Made by a program: the position numbers and the translations under genes
Part shown: piece after piece, positions 1-6,088 of the stretch
Numbering within the stretch: the first letter of the stretch is position 1
How the letters are laid out: every line of letters starts with the position of its first letter
Notes under the pieces: model-generated
Databases searched by the model: none
The model's input: the letters and a program-made list of their open reading frames with translations, nothing else
What the model was told of the DNA's origin: nothing
From: Bacteroidota bacterium
GTDB taxonomy: Bacteria > Bacteroidota > Bacteroidia > Bacteroidales > WCHB1-69
Length of the DNA: 8,558 nucleotides
NCBI GenBank assembly: GCA_023413895.1
Contig: JAEZOU010000047.1
Coordinates: forward strand, 1-8,558
Direction: 5' to 3'

Positions 1-47
1 CGCCACATCAATTAACTCTTTTCTGAATCGGGGGGCTTGGAATTTGG

Positions 48-85
48 AAAAAAAAATCTCAACCGCATAAATACTGCGATTGAGA
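48..85 (-). terminator. Intrinsic terminator, minus strand
   Basis: Positions 57-67 pair with 75-85 (10 of 11 positions, 7-nt loop). On the minus strand the stem is followed directly by nine T (plus-strand A run 48-56). This is a textbook Rho-independent terminator for leftward transcription. It lies beyond the terminator of the lipoprotein operon (232-268), so it is either a back-up for that operon or the end of a short separate transcript. On the plus strand the stem is not followed by a T run. Confidence 0.75.
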
Positions 86-231
86 CTCACTTTTATGCCC
101 TTTGAAATTTTTATCGGACACCAATAAAAAAATATAAATTCACTCGCAAAAGCAAAAAAATATATCTTAGCACAAACAATCTTTACACACTTTTCGGGGA
201 GTATCCACCCTTGCCAAAGGAATAAATATAA
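86..231. other. Intergenic stretch between two terminators
   Basis: No convincing reading frame is seen on either strand. The DNA is very AT-rich, with several A/T runs (for example 126-137 and 155-166), and holds one IS-end-like sequence at 182-206. TTTG and T-rich elements on the minus strand at about 150-172 resemble parts of Bacteroidetes promoters, but their spacing does not fit well. A short leftward transcript ending at 57-85 is possible but unsupported. Confidence 0.4.
182..206. repeat. IS256-end-like sequence, possible IS scar
   Basis: TTTACACAC followed by a short T/C stretch, GGGGA and a TAT/TAC step closely resembles 3383-3402, which sits in front of the decayed IS256-family transposase. 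Both copies have the same orientation. IS256-family termini commonly carry a GTGTAA-type inner block, which both copies contain when read on the minus strand. No transposase coding is recognisable to its left in this window. It may be a solo end left by a lost element, or a chance resemblance. Confidence 0.35.
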
Positions 232-268
232 AATCCGCATAATCGATTTTCACTCGACTATGCGGATT
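225..268 (-). terminator. Terminator of the three-gene lipoprotein operon
   Basis: Positions 232-241 pair perfectly with 259-268 (10 bp). After one mismatch the stem continues with 243-246 pairing 254-257, closing a 7-nt loop. On the minus strand the hairpin is followed by TTTTATATTTATT. It lies 16 nt downstream of the stop codon of the last gene in the operon (285), as expected for the operon terminator. Confidence 0.85.
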
Positions 269-284
269 AATGATTTTGGAAAAT

Positions 285-914
285 TTAGAACTTTAATGCT
301 AATCCGAGTTGATTCTTTTGTACTTGAAGTTCCAAAATATAAGATTGGGCAGTTTTTGCAGAGAAATTAGCAAAAATTTGTTTACGAGTACCTACTACCA
401 ATAAGGGGATTGATACAGCAGTTGCACCTGCTCCTACACTTAATAAGGCAATGCCAGTAATATAACCTTCATAATAATATGATGTTCCAACAAGTATTGC
501 ACCTACTAGTATACAACTAAGTCCCAAACCTCCAGTTATACAACCTGATAACAACAATTTCTTTCCATCTGGATCAAAGGCACTCCTGTCGATTGGTTGT
601 CTCTGTGGCCTTTGACGTTGAGGCTGTTGAACATATAAATTTGTTTGTTCACTACTAGTCATAAACTCATTGGTCGTAACAGGAGATGTATATTTAGGAT
701 ACTCTTTGTAATTACCATTATCAAACAAAACTGCTTGCACTTGCTCAATGGCAATAGATTTCTCTACGCCATCTTGCAAGAAAACTATTGTCGAATCTGT
801 TTCACTTAGGATAGTAACATCTTCAATCCTCTCTCCACTGGTAGTTACAATAATTCCTGCGAAAGAGAATATTGATGAAGCTATAAGCATTATTACAAAC
901 AAAATCTTTTTCAT
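285..914 (-). CDS. Secreted/membrane protein with two C-terminal hydrophobic segments, function unknown
   Basis: The protein has 209 residues. Residues 1-19 look like a signal peptide (MKK, hydrophobic core, SFAG). Residues 20-75 form a beta-rich stretch around GERIEDV and STIVFLQDGVEKS, a type of small domain seen in many Bacteroidetes envelope proteins. Next come a Ser/Thr-rich segment and a Gln/Pro/Arg linker (96-107). Two hydrophobic Gly-rich segments, at about 120-148 and 151-176, are probably membrane helices, followed by a short hydrophilic tail ending ALKF. It is the last gene of the operon. Its ATG lies one base after the stop of the preceding gene, so the two are probably translationally coupled. 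An SD-like GAGGAG lies 4 nt before the start codon, which is unusual in this phylum but also encodes the end of the previous protein. I do not recognise a named family. Anchoring in the inner membrane with the beta domain in the periplasm is inference. Confidence 0.85.
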   Translation of the reverse strand: MKKILFVIMLIASSIFSFAGIIVTTSGERIEDVTILSETDSTIVFLQDGVEKSIAIEQVQAVLFDNGNYKEYPKYTSPVTTNEFMTSSEQTNLYVQQPQRQRPQRQPIDRSAFDPDGKKLLLSGCITGGLGLSCILVGAILVGTSYYYEGYITGIALLSVGAGATAVSIPLLVVGTRKQIFANFSAKTAQSYILELQVQKNQLGLALKF

Positions 915-915
915 A

Positions 916-1887
916 TTACTCCTCCTCTACCACTAAACGGAAGAAAGCACTAATCTCTTTCTCCTCAATGATTGAATTTACATTGAATTTCTTGGATTGG
1001 GTATAATAACCAGTTTTCTCGCACTTGATTTCAATTTGTACATTACCTGCGTTATTATAGGTTAATCCCTTAATATCAAATACTTCCGTTGTTTCGTAAG
1101 GAGTTGTTTGCAAATATCTGTAATTCTGATTCTTCACCTCTGGAGTAGAAGAGATTACACGCCAGTAAATGTCTGCACCCTGTGGACGAGAATTTACATC
1201 CCAGTGAATAGTCAAGTGTTCTAAAGCGGTATTTCCTTCTCCTGTTACTTGTTTGTTTACTTCTTGTTTAGGAGAGCTTGCACGGTGCAAGAAGAACGCA
1301 ATACGATCCCAATCAATATCTTTCAATGCTTCTGTGTAGGCTTGATTAAGAACTTGGTTGGCAATTTCTTTAGAATATGCACTACCCGACATGTTGTAAC
1401 GACCTGCTACCTCAACTGTTGGATAAACTAATGTGCGGTTGTGGTCAAGTACTTTTACGCTCATCATCACAGTTGCGTTCCAGCCAATACCCGACAGGTA
1501 ATCTACATGAAACTCTGTAAGAGATACTTCCATCCAATAGTCGGTAGAAGGGTCAGCATCCAAATTGAAGCCCATAGTACGCATATAACGACGCATACTT
1601 TCAGATACAAACGATCCAACTGATGGATTTGCATTAAATTGAGGAACAGAAATTGTACTTGCATCATATAGATGAACTAATGACATTTTTGCACGACTAT
1701 CAGCTACATTTAAGCGAATACCATAATCCATATTCGCATATTTATCAGGAATTGGATTTTCAGTAATTGCTAAATTAAGCATACCACTTGGAAGAGCAGT
1801 CGTAGTTGGAAAATTCTTACCCAAACCACACGAAGACATTATGATTGCAGTAACCATAACTGCCATAATATTGAATATTTTTTTCAT
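916..1887 (-). CDS. Lipoprotein with YajG-like N-terminal and PEGA-like C-terminal domain
   Basis: The protein has 323 residues. The signal peptide ends in a lipobox-like IMSSC with the lipidated cysteine at 20. Residues about 55-200 (LNVADSR, then ESMRRYMRTMGF, DYWMEVSLTEFHVDYLSG, SVKVLD) follow the alternating helix/strand pattern of YajG-type outer-membrane lipoproteins; this is a pattern judgement, not a search result. Residues about 225-319 resemble a PEGA-type beta domain (SRPQGADIYW, TTPYETT, then a KTGYYTQSKKF ending). PEGA domains are usually periplasmic or surface binding modules. It is the middle gene of the operon, 11 nt after the stop of the upstream lipoprotein gene and one base before the downstream start. 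A structural or adaptor role in the envelope is likely, but no enzyme motif is visible and no function can be assigned. The start at 1887 gives a complete signal peptide. Confidence 0.85.
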   Translation of the reverse strand: MKKIFNIMAVMVTAIIMSSCGLGKNFPTTTALPSGMLNLAITENPIPDKYANMDYGIRLNVADSRAKMSLVHLYDASTISVPQFNANPSVGSFVSESMRRYMRTMGFNLDADPSTDYWMEVSLTEFHVDYLSGIGWNATVMMSVKVLDHNRTLVYPTVEVAGRYNMSGSAYSKEIANQVLNQAYTEALKDIDWDRIAFFLHRASSPKQEVNKQVTGEGNTALEHLTIHWDVNSRPQGADIYWRVISSTPEVKNQNYRYLQTTPYETTEVFDIKGLTYNNAGNVQIEIKCEKTGYYTQSKKFNVNSIIEEKEISAFFRLVVEEE

Positions 1888-1898
1888 ACATCTTATAA

Positions 1899-2438
1899 TT
1901 ACTTATCAACATTAATTTTTATTACCTTAGCAGTAACTGTTGTTTTGAAAACAATGTCACGTCTTTGTTGTCCTACATTTGTTGAAACCACAGGCTCAAT
2001 TACGCCATCTCCACCTGCTACTTTACATGCATTAATTAAACGATAAATAGCAATACGACGAGCAATATTTTCTGGGCTAATGTCTGAATAATTATTTACT
2101 TTTCCATAGTCATTATCCAAGAATCCATAACGAGCAACACCTTTGAAAGACTGATATTCCCAAACATATCCTTTACGCCATGAATTTCTACGTTTGAATT
2201 TTAGGGAGAAATCTCCATTTTCATCTTCAATAATGATTGTATTACCAAATTGGTGATAAATAACAGATGCCTCAGCCGTTATCGTATTAAGAATTTTATA
2301 ATCCTCACGCTCTAAATTTAATTCACTCAAACGGACTGAATTAACCGTGTTGACCGCCGTTGGGACAATGGCTAAAGGAGAACAAGAAGTAAAAAAAACA
2401 CTAGCCAAAATTACTAGATAAATAAAACTTTTTTTCAT
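1899..2438 (-). CDS. Small lipoprotein, DUF6567-like, function unknown
   Basis: The protein has 179 residues. The N-terminus MKKSFIYLVILASVFFTSC is a lipoprotein signal with the lipidated cysteine at 19. The mature part starts SPLAIVPTAVN. It then has strand-rich VRLSELNLEREDYKIL and TAEASVIY segments, a basic insert (FKRRNSWRKGY, about 82-92), a helix (NIARRIAIYRLINACKVAGGDG, about 123-144) and a final strand pair ending TVTAKVIKI. This order, with an EAS strand, an Ala-rich helix, a Gly-Asp-Gly turn and a terminal strand, recalls the small Bacteroidetes lipoproteins grouped as DUF6567; I infer this from memory of the family. It is the first gene of the operon, with an A/T-rich leader and no clear Shine-Dalgarno sequence. 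Outer-membrane attachment is likely and the function is unknown. Confidence 0.85.
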   Translation of the reverse strand: MKKSFIYLVILASVFFTSCSPLAIVPTAVNTVNSVRLSELNLEREDYKILNTITAEASVIYHQFGNTIIIEDENGDFSLKFKRRNSWRKGYVWEYQSFKGVARYGFLDNDYGKVNNYSDISPENIARRIAIYRLINACKVAGGDGVIEPVVSTNVGQQRRDIVFKTTVTAKVIKINVDK

Positions 2439-2534
2439 AAAAAAATAGATTTAATTGTTTCTGCCTACTCTTCATCGGATTTTCGGCTGCCTCCGTTTAC
2501 TGTTTAATAGATATTTCCAATCTGAGAGGCATAT
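2439..2534. other. Leader of the lipoprotein operon, no strong promoter seen
   Basis: These 96 bases separate the RNA terminator from the first lipoprotein gene. The operon needs its own promoter here unless it depends on read-through. The best minus-strand candidate is TATCTATT (2506-2513) with a TTTA 20 nt upstream (2534-2537), a poor match to TTTG/TAnnTTTG that overlaps the terminator T run. An imperfect inverted repeat (CGGCTGCCTCCG, 2484-2495) is also present. Confidence 0.35.
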
Positions 2535-2569
2535 AAAAAAAGCGTGGAACTTGCTCTTGCCAGTTCCAC
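2535..2569 (-). terminator. Strong intrinsic terminator of the structured RNA
   Basis: Positions 2544-2551 (GTGGAACT) pair perfectly with 2562-2569 (AGTTCCAC) around a 10-nt loop. On the minus strand the stem is followed by GC and seven T (plus-strand A run 2535-2541). No protein gene ends nearby upstream on the minus strand, since the transposase relic ends about 420 nt away. The terminator therefore most simply defines the 3' end of the noncoding transcript. Confidence 0.85.
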
Positions 2570-2841
2570 CTATTGAGGCCTTCGCATTGCCTTGTACATT
2601 AGAACCGACAACGCGAAGCCCACGCCGAATATAAATATCTCCGTGCTACATTATAAATAAGGTACGTGTATGCGCATACGTATATACGCAAAGTTTGTAC
2701 CCAAACAAGCACAAGAGGGATAACCTATATCCCGTAGGGCATCTATCGTTGCTAAGTTCTGAATGTACTTGAAAGTTGCGAAGTTTCAATAGGTCAGAAC
2801 AGAGCGTTAATAAACGCCTTTTTAATATGTCTGCAATTCTA
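2535..2841 (-). ncRNA. Candidate structured noncoding RNA (Bacteroidales-1/6S-like?)
   Basis: About 300 nt with no plausible protein but dense secondary structure. From 5' to 3' on the minus strand there is a hairpin with 2813-2817 pairing 2804-2808. Next is a stem of 2794-2800 with 2756-2762 enclosing a nested 6-bp hairpin (2784-2789 with 2769-2774). A perfect GGGATA/TATCCC hairpin (2717-2733) follows. Two adjoining palindromes occupy 2668-2679 and 2679-2688. A 15-position stem, 2607-2621 with 2577-2591, has 14 pairs including two G:U. The RNA ends at the terminator at 2544-2569. A promoter-like element pair sits just upstream. From memory, the GGGCTTCGCGTTGTC block and the terminator region are a recurring intergenic sequence in Bacteroidales, and an RNA called Bacteroidales-1, discussed as a 6S-type RNA, is a candidate identity. 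It lacks the tmRNA or RNase P signatures I could check. The 5' end is estimated from the promoter. The existence of a structured RNA is better supported than its name. Confidence 0.65.
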
Positions 2842-2847
2842 CAAAAA

Positions 2848-2880
2848 CGCAGATAGCGCTTGTAAAATGTGCGCTGCAAA
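2848..2880 (-). promoter_or_regulatory. Putative Bacteroidetes promoter of the structured RNA
   Basis: On the minus strand TTTG (2877-2880) is followed after 21 nt by TATCTGCG (2848-2855), which keeps the TA, one T and the final G of the TAnnTTTG consensus. The spacing suits the primary sigma factor of Bacteroidetes, and transcription would begin near 2841. The -7 element is imperfect, so this is a moderate call supported mainly by its position before the structured stretch. Confidence 0.4.
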
Positions 2881-2990
2881 AATAATAAAAAAAACACTTG
2901 TACGAAAAAAAATCTTAATTCTTCGAGAGAACTATTTTGAGTTGAGAATCCCCCCCTAGAATAGGATTCTGCTTGTAGAAAGGAAATTTG

Positions 2991-3337
2991 AGTGCTGGGG
3001 ATGTTGTAGTTGTATTTCAGATAGGTGAAATGAAGTGCTAAACGCTCGTTTTGGAGTTTGCTTGACAGCCAAGGATATTTGTTTTTCCTTTCGGGCATAA
3101 TCGAACATACGGCTTACTTGGCTGGTGCTGTATTTCATGCCGTATAACTCCTCAAACACTGCCGTAAATCTTTCGGTAACGATAGCCATTGCTGTAATCC
3201 AAGTAATTTTCATTGTGGATTTCGCGTTCCGATTTCATTAAAATTTCGAAACATTTCTTCAAAACCTCTTCCAATCCTGCTCCGTTGAGCAATTCGTGTT
3301 CTAAAATTTCGTACTTTTGCGCTTGTGTAATTTCCAT
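2991..3337 (-). pseudogene. Decayed IS256-family transposase, core deleted
   Basis: Three pieces of one transposase lie end to end in three frames. The N-terminus runs 3337-3158 (MEITQAQKYEILEHELLNG to SNGYRYRKIYGS, 60 codons). A middle part runs 3159-3085 (VFEELYGMKYSTSQVSRMFDYARKE, 25 codons). A C-terminal part runs about 3086-2991 (KYPWLSSKLQNERLALHFTYLKYNYN, about 32 codons). Intact IS256-type transposases have about 400 residues, so roughly 70% is missing. The DDE catalytic region, which normally begins shortly after the FDYARKE segment, is entirely absent. Each junction combines a large deletion with a frame change. No functional protein can be made, and overlapping open frames here (for example 2646-3098) are artefacts of this mosaic. 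The family assignment rests on recognising the GYRYRKIYGS and EELYG..YSTSQVSR blocks and is confident. The exact IS type is not known. Confidence 0.85.
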
Positions 3338-3377
3338 TTGTTTAATTTTTTAGTTTTGCAAATATATCATATTTGCT

Positions 3378-3404
3378 GGAAATTACACACTATGGGGATA
3401 CTAC
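3378..3404. repeat. Probable terminal inverted repeat of the IS256-type relic
   Basis: Read on the minus strand this is GTAGTATCCCCATAGTGTGT followed by AATTTCC, ending about 40 nt before the transposase relic's start codon at 3337. The position, and the GTGTAA-type block at the inner side, fit the transposase-proximal end of an IS256-family element. I could not find the matching inverted copy at the other end of the relic (2880-2990), which agrees with a truncated element. A related sequence in the same orientation lies at 182-206. Confidence 0.5.
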
Positions 3405-3465
3405 TACGATCCGTTTTAAAAGTGGTAAAAAAAAGGATAAGAAGAAAAACAAATAAATACAAATC

Positions 3466-3499
3466 AAAAGGAGGAAAATTATTCATTTTCCTCCTTTTT
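3466..3499. terminator. Bidirectional terminator after ettA
   Basis: Positions 3466-3479 (AAAAGGAGGAAAAT) pair perfectly with 3485-3498 over 14 bp around a 5-nt loop. The outer part of the stem is A:T on both sides, giving a T tract to transcripts in either direction. It lies 43 nt downstream of the stop codon at 3542 and should end the tlpA-to-ettA operon. It also shields the operon from the IS relic on its other side. Confidence 0.85.
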
Positions 3500-3541
3500 C
3501 AAATTTTAGCAATAATATCTCTTTCAACCTACCAATGCGGT

Positions 3542-5218
3542 TTACTTCATCAACTTTTTGTATCGGATACGGGTAGGGGCATCGTTGCCCAATCTCTTGC
3601 GTTTATTTTCTTCATATTCGGTATAGTTACCCTCAAAGAAATAGACTTGTGACTCTCCTTCAAAAGCGAGAATGTGGGTACAAATTCTATCGAGGAACCA
3701 GCGATCGTGGGAGATTACCACTGCGCACCCTGCAAAGTTATCAAGTCCCTCTTCAAGTGCACGCAACGTATTCACATCAATATCGTTGGTAGGCTCATCG
3801 AGGAGCAGCACGTTGGCTTCCGATTTCAAAGTAAGCGCCAAGTGCAAACGGTTACGTTCACCACCGGAGAGCACACCCGCAGCCTTTCCTTGGTCTTGGC
3901 CGCTAAAATTGAAACGAGAGATATAAGCACGAGAGTTGATAAGCCGTCCGCCAAGCATCATCTGCTCATTTCCTTCTGAAACCACCTCGTAAACGCTCTT
4001 TTCAGGGTCTATCTGGGCGTGTTGTTGGTCAACATAGCCCACTTTTACGGTTTCACCTACTTTAAATTCACCAGAATCAGGTTTCTCTAATCCCATAATC
4101 AATCGGAAAAGTGTGGTTTTACCCGCACCATTAGGTCCAATAACACCCACAATTCCATTAGGTGGCAAACAGAAGTTCAGATTTTCATATAACAACTTAT
4201 CGCCATAACCCTTAGAAACATTCACCGCTTCAATCACATTGGAACCCAAACGTGGGCCATTAGGAATAAAGATTTGAAGTTTTTCCTCCTTCTCTTTTAC
4301 ATCTTCGTTCAGCAACTTATCGTAAGCATTCAAACGTGCTTTTCCCTTCGCCTGACGTGCTTTAGGAGCCATTCGTACCCATTCTAACTCACGCTCTAAA
4401 GTTTTCTTACGCTTCGATTCGGCTTTCTCTTCCATTGCCAAACGATTCGTTTTTTGCTCTAACCAAGAGGAGTAGTTACCTTGCCAAGGAATACCCTCTC
4501 CCCTATCCAATTCCAAAATCCAACCTGCTACATTATCCAAGAAATAGCGGTCGTGGGTTACAGCAATTACGGTACCTTTATATTGTTGTAGATGTTGTTC
4601 TAACCATTGTACCGACTCAGCATCCAAGTGGTTAGTAGGCTCATCGAGGAGTAGAATATCGGGTTCTGAAAGCAATAGTCGGCAGAGCGCCACACGACGG
4701 CGTTCCCCTCCCGAAAGATTCTTAACTGGAGTATCACCTTCAGGGCAGCGCAATGCATCCATCGCGCGGTCTAACTTACTATCTAATTCCCAAGCATCGT
4801 GTTGCTCAATCAACTCTGTCAACTCACCTTGGCGCTCGATAAGTTTATTCATCTCATCATCGCTCATAGGCTCCATAAACTTCATATTTACCTCTTCATA
4901 CTCCTTTAAAATATCCACAACCTCTTGCACACCCTGCATTACAACCTCCTTAACGGTAAGAGAATCATCCATTTGTGGCTCCTGAGGAAGATATCCTACG
5001 GAATAACCTGGCGAAAAAACCACCTCACCCTGATATTCAGTATCCAAACCTGCAATAATCTTCAAAAGTGAGGATTTTCCTGCTCCATTCAAACCTAAAA
5101 CACCAATTTTGGCACCATAAAAGAAAGAGAGATAAATATTTTTAAGTACCTGTTTTTGAGGTGGATATATCTTTGATACATTCACCATTGAAAAGATAAT
5201 CTTTTTATCGTCGCTCAT
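3542..5218 (-). CDS. ettA: Energy-dependent translational throttle protein EttA (ABC-F ATPase)
   Basis: The protein has 558 residues, matching the usual EttA length of about 555. It is a soluble ABC-F protein with two ATPase domains and no membrane segments. Domain 1 has Walker A GLNGAGKS (42-49), signature LSGGE (168-172), Walker B with D192/E193 and H222. Domain 2 has Walker A GPNGAGKT (361-368), signature LSGGE (450-454), D474/E475 and H504. A charged helical insert at about 95-140 corresponds to the arm that contacts ribosomal protein L1 and rRNA. The basic linker at about 250-325 (ELEWVRMAPKARQAKGKARL) is the P-site tRNA interaction motif typical of EttA rather than of resistance ABC-F proteins. 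In E. coli EttA binds the ribosomal E site and gates the first peptide bond according to the ATP/ADP ratio; the same role is expected here. Both catalytic glutamates are intact. It is the last gene of the operon, 18 nt after the Omp28-like gene. Confidence 0.97.
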   Translation of the reverse strand: MSDDKKIIFSMVNVSKIYPPQKQVLKNIYLSFFYGAKIGVLGLNGAGKSSLLKIIAGLDTEYQGEVVFSPGYSVGYLPQEPQMDDSLTVKEVVMQGVQEVVDILKEYEEVNMKFMEPMSDDEMNKLIERQGELTELIEQHDAWELDSKLDRAMDALRCPEGDTPVKNLSGGERRRVALCRLLLSEPDILLLDEPTNHLDAESVQWLEQHLQQYKGTVIAVTHDRYFLDNVAGWILELDRGEGIPWQGNYSSWLEQKTNRLAMEEKAESKRKKTLERELEWVRMAPKARQAKGKARLNAYDKLLNEDVKEKEEKLQIFIPNGPRLGSNVIEAVNVSKGYGDKLLYENLNFCLPPNGIVGVIGPNGAGKTTLFRLIMGLEKPDSGEFKVGETVKVGYVDQQHAQIDPEKSVYEVVSEGNEQMMLGGRLINSRAYISRFNFSGQDQGKAAGVLSGGERNRLHLALTLKSEANVLLLDEPTNDIDVNTLRALEEGLDNFAGCAVVISHDRWFLDRICTHILAFEGESQVYFFEGNYTEYEENKRKRLGNDAPTRIRYKKLMK

Positions 5219-5236
5219 AATTTAAAATTCAAAAAT

Positions 5237-6076
5237 TTACAAATCAATTTTTTCTACTTGAAGAACCTCTTTAGTATTCATATTCAATAAAATAGCTACT
5301 AAAGAACAATTTTCACGTTTCCATTCTGGATTCCAATTCAAAGCATACGCACGCGTATATGCTTTTCCATTTTCTACCAATCCATTTTCGGTCAATTGTT
5401 TTCCGTAAGGACCATTGAAAGAAGCTCTAAGCACATGGTTATGAACATAATCAGGAACGATGCCTGAAGATGTCAATTGTGGAGAAACAATACCATCTTC
5501 AATTAAAATCACATTCAACTGAACAGGATCAGTAATATCCTCCATAATGGTAACCTTAGCATTTGCGAGCAATCTATCATTATCATCTGAAGGAACCAAC
5601 TGAATAGCAGCATATACTTTAGATCTATCTACCTGAAGAATTGCATTATGCCAGTTGCTAATATTCACAAAATAGTAACTTCCATACTTTACTCTGTTGA
5701 TAATAGCGCTTGGAAAAGCTTGCACTTCAAAATCATTACACCATTGGTTGCCCACCTCAGTAGCAAAATTAGCAGGCATTTCAACAGTAGGAACCGCAAA
5801 GTTGCCTGCGTGCACGCCTATCGCAACCAAAGTATCACCATAAATACCATGTAACTCTTCCAACTTTGCATGACCATTAGGACAATTCACGCAACGATGT
5901 CCAGTATAATCTTCAATCAAGACTTTACGGTATACTGAACCCAAATCAAGTTCATCAAAATCCACCATTACAGGAATATATGAATTTTCATCAATATAAG
6001 GACCTTCTATTTCGTCGCAAGCGCAAAAGCAAGCTGCAACACATAAAAAAAAGAATATTTTTTTCATAATCTTCAT
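5237..6076 (-). CDS. Omp28-like outer-membrane lipoprotein with thioredoxin fold
   Basis: The protein has 279 residues. The signal peptide ends FLCVAACFCAC, with the likely lipidated cysteine at 20 followed by DEIEG. This acidic run resembles the lipoprotein export signal that sends Bacteroidetes lipoproteins to the cell surface. A thioredoxin-like domain follows. It has strand KVLIEDYTGH, then the active-site-like motif R-C-V-N-C-P (C62, C65), a helix, strand TLVAIGVHAG (82-91), and the cis-proline loop AFPSAIINR (P122). C-terminal residues about 150-279 form a beta domain typical of the Omp28-related family first described in Porphyromonas gingivalis. The start is ambiguous: ATG at 6076 (MKIMKK) or at 6067 (MKKIFFF), and both leave a full signal. 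It lies 12 nt after the DUF6029-type barrel gene. A role in thiol exchange or folding at the outer membrane is inference; Omp28 itself has been described as a surface protein and adhesin candidate. Confidence 0.9.
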   Translation of the reverse strand: MKIMKKIFFFLCVAACFCACDEIEGPYIDENSYIPVMVDFDELDLGSVYRKVLIEDYTGHRCVNCPNGHAKLEELHGIYGDTLVAIGVHAGNFAVPTVEMPANFATEVGNQWCNDFEVQAFPSAIINRVKYGSYYFVNISNWHNAILQVDRSKVYAAIQLVPSDDNDRLLANAKVTIMEDITDPVQLNVILIEDGIVSPQLTSSGIVPDYVHNHVLRASFNGPYGKQLTENGLVENGKAYTRAYALNWNPEWKRENCSLVAILLNMNTKEVLQVEKIDL

Positions 6077-6088
6077 AATATTAAGCTA

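Noticed and set aside
2..90. Plus-strand frame open from the left edge, possibly the end of a rightward gene
   Set aside because: Only about 29 codons are visible, they cross the terminator hairpin at 57-85, and no family is recognisable.
2506..2537. TTTA plus TATCTATT as promoter of the lipoprotein operon
   Set aside because: Poor matches to both elements, and the -33 part overlaps the terminator T run. It is mentioned only as the best candidate in the leader.
2535..2841. tmRNA or RNase P RNA
   Set aside because: No tag-peptide frame, no tRNA-like CCA end with a GGTTCGA arm, and no conserved GAGGAAAGTCC-type RNase P core was found.
2646..3098. Minus-strand open frame of 150 codons
   Set aside because: Its first part is an out-of-frame C-terminal piece of the transposase relic. 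The rest runs through the structured RNA, with low-complexity and Cys/Leu-rich translation typical of noncoding sequence.
2956..3213. Minus-strand open frame of 85 codons as a separate gene
   Set aside because: Only its middle (FEELYG to YARKE) is transposase-like. The beginning and end are other transposase pieces read in the wrong frame.
182..3404. A composite transposon bounded by the two IS-end-like sequences
   Set aside because: Both ends are short and only similar, no intact transposase or matching inverted ends are visible, and the enclosed genes do not look foreign in composition.
3317..3652. Plus-strand open frame of 111 codons
   Set aside because: It starts inside the transposase relic, crosses the terminator hairpin and ends within ettA on the opposite strand. 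Its composition is that of noncoding DNA.
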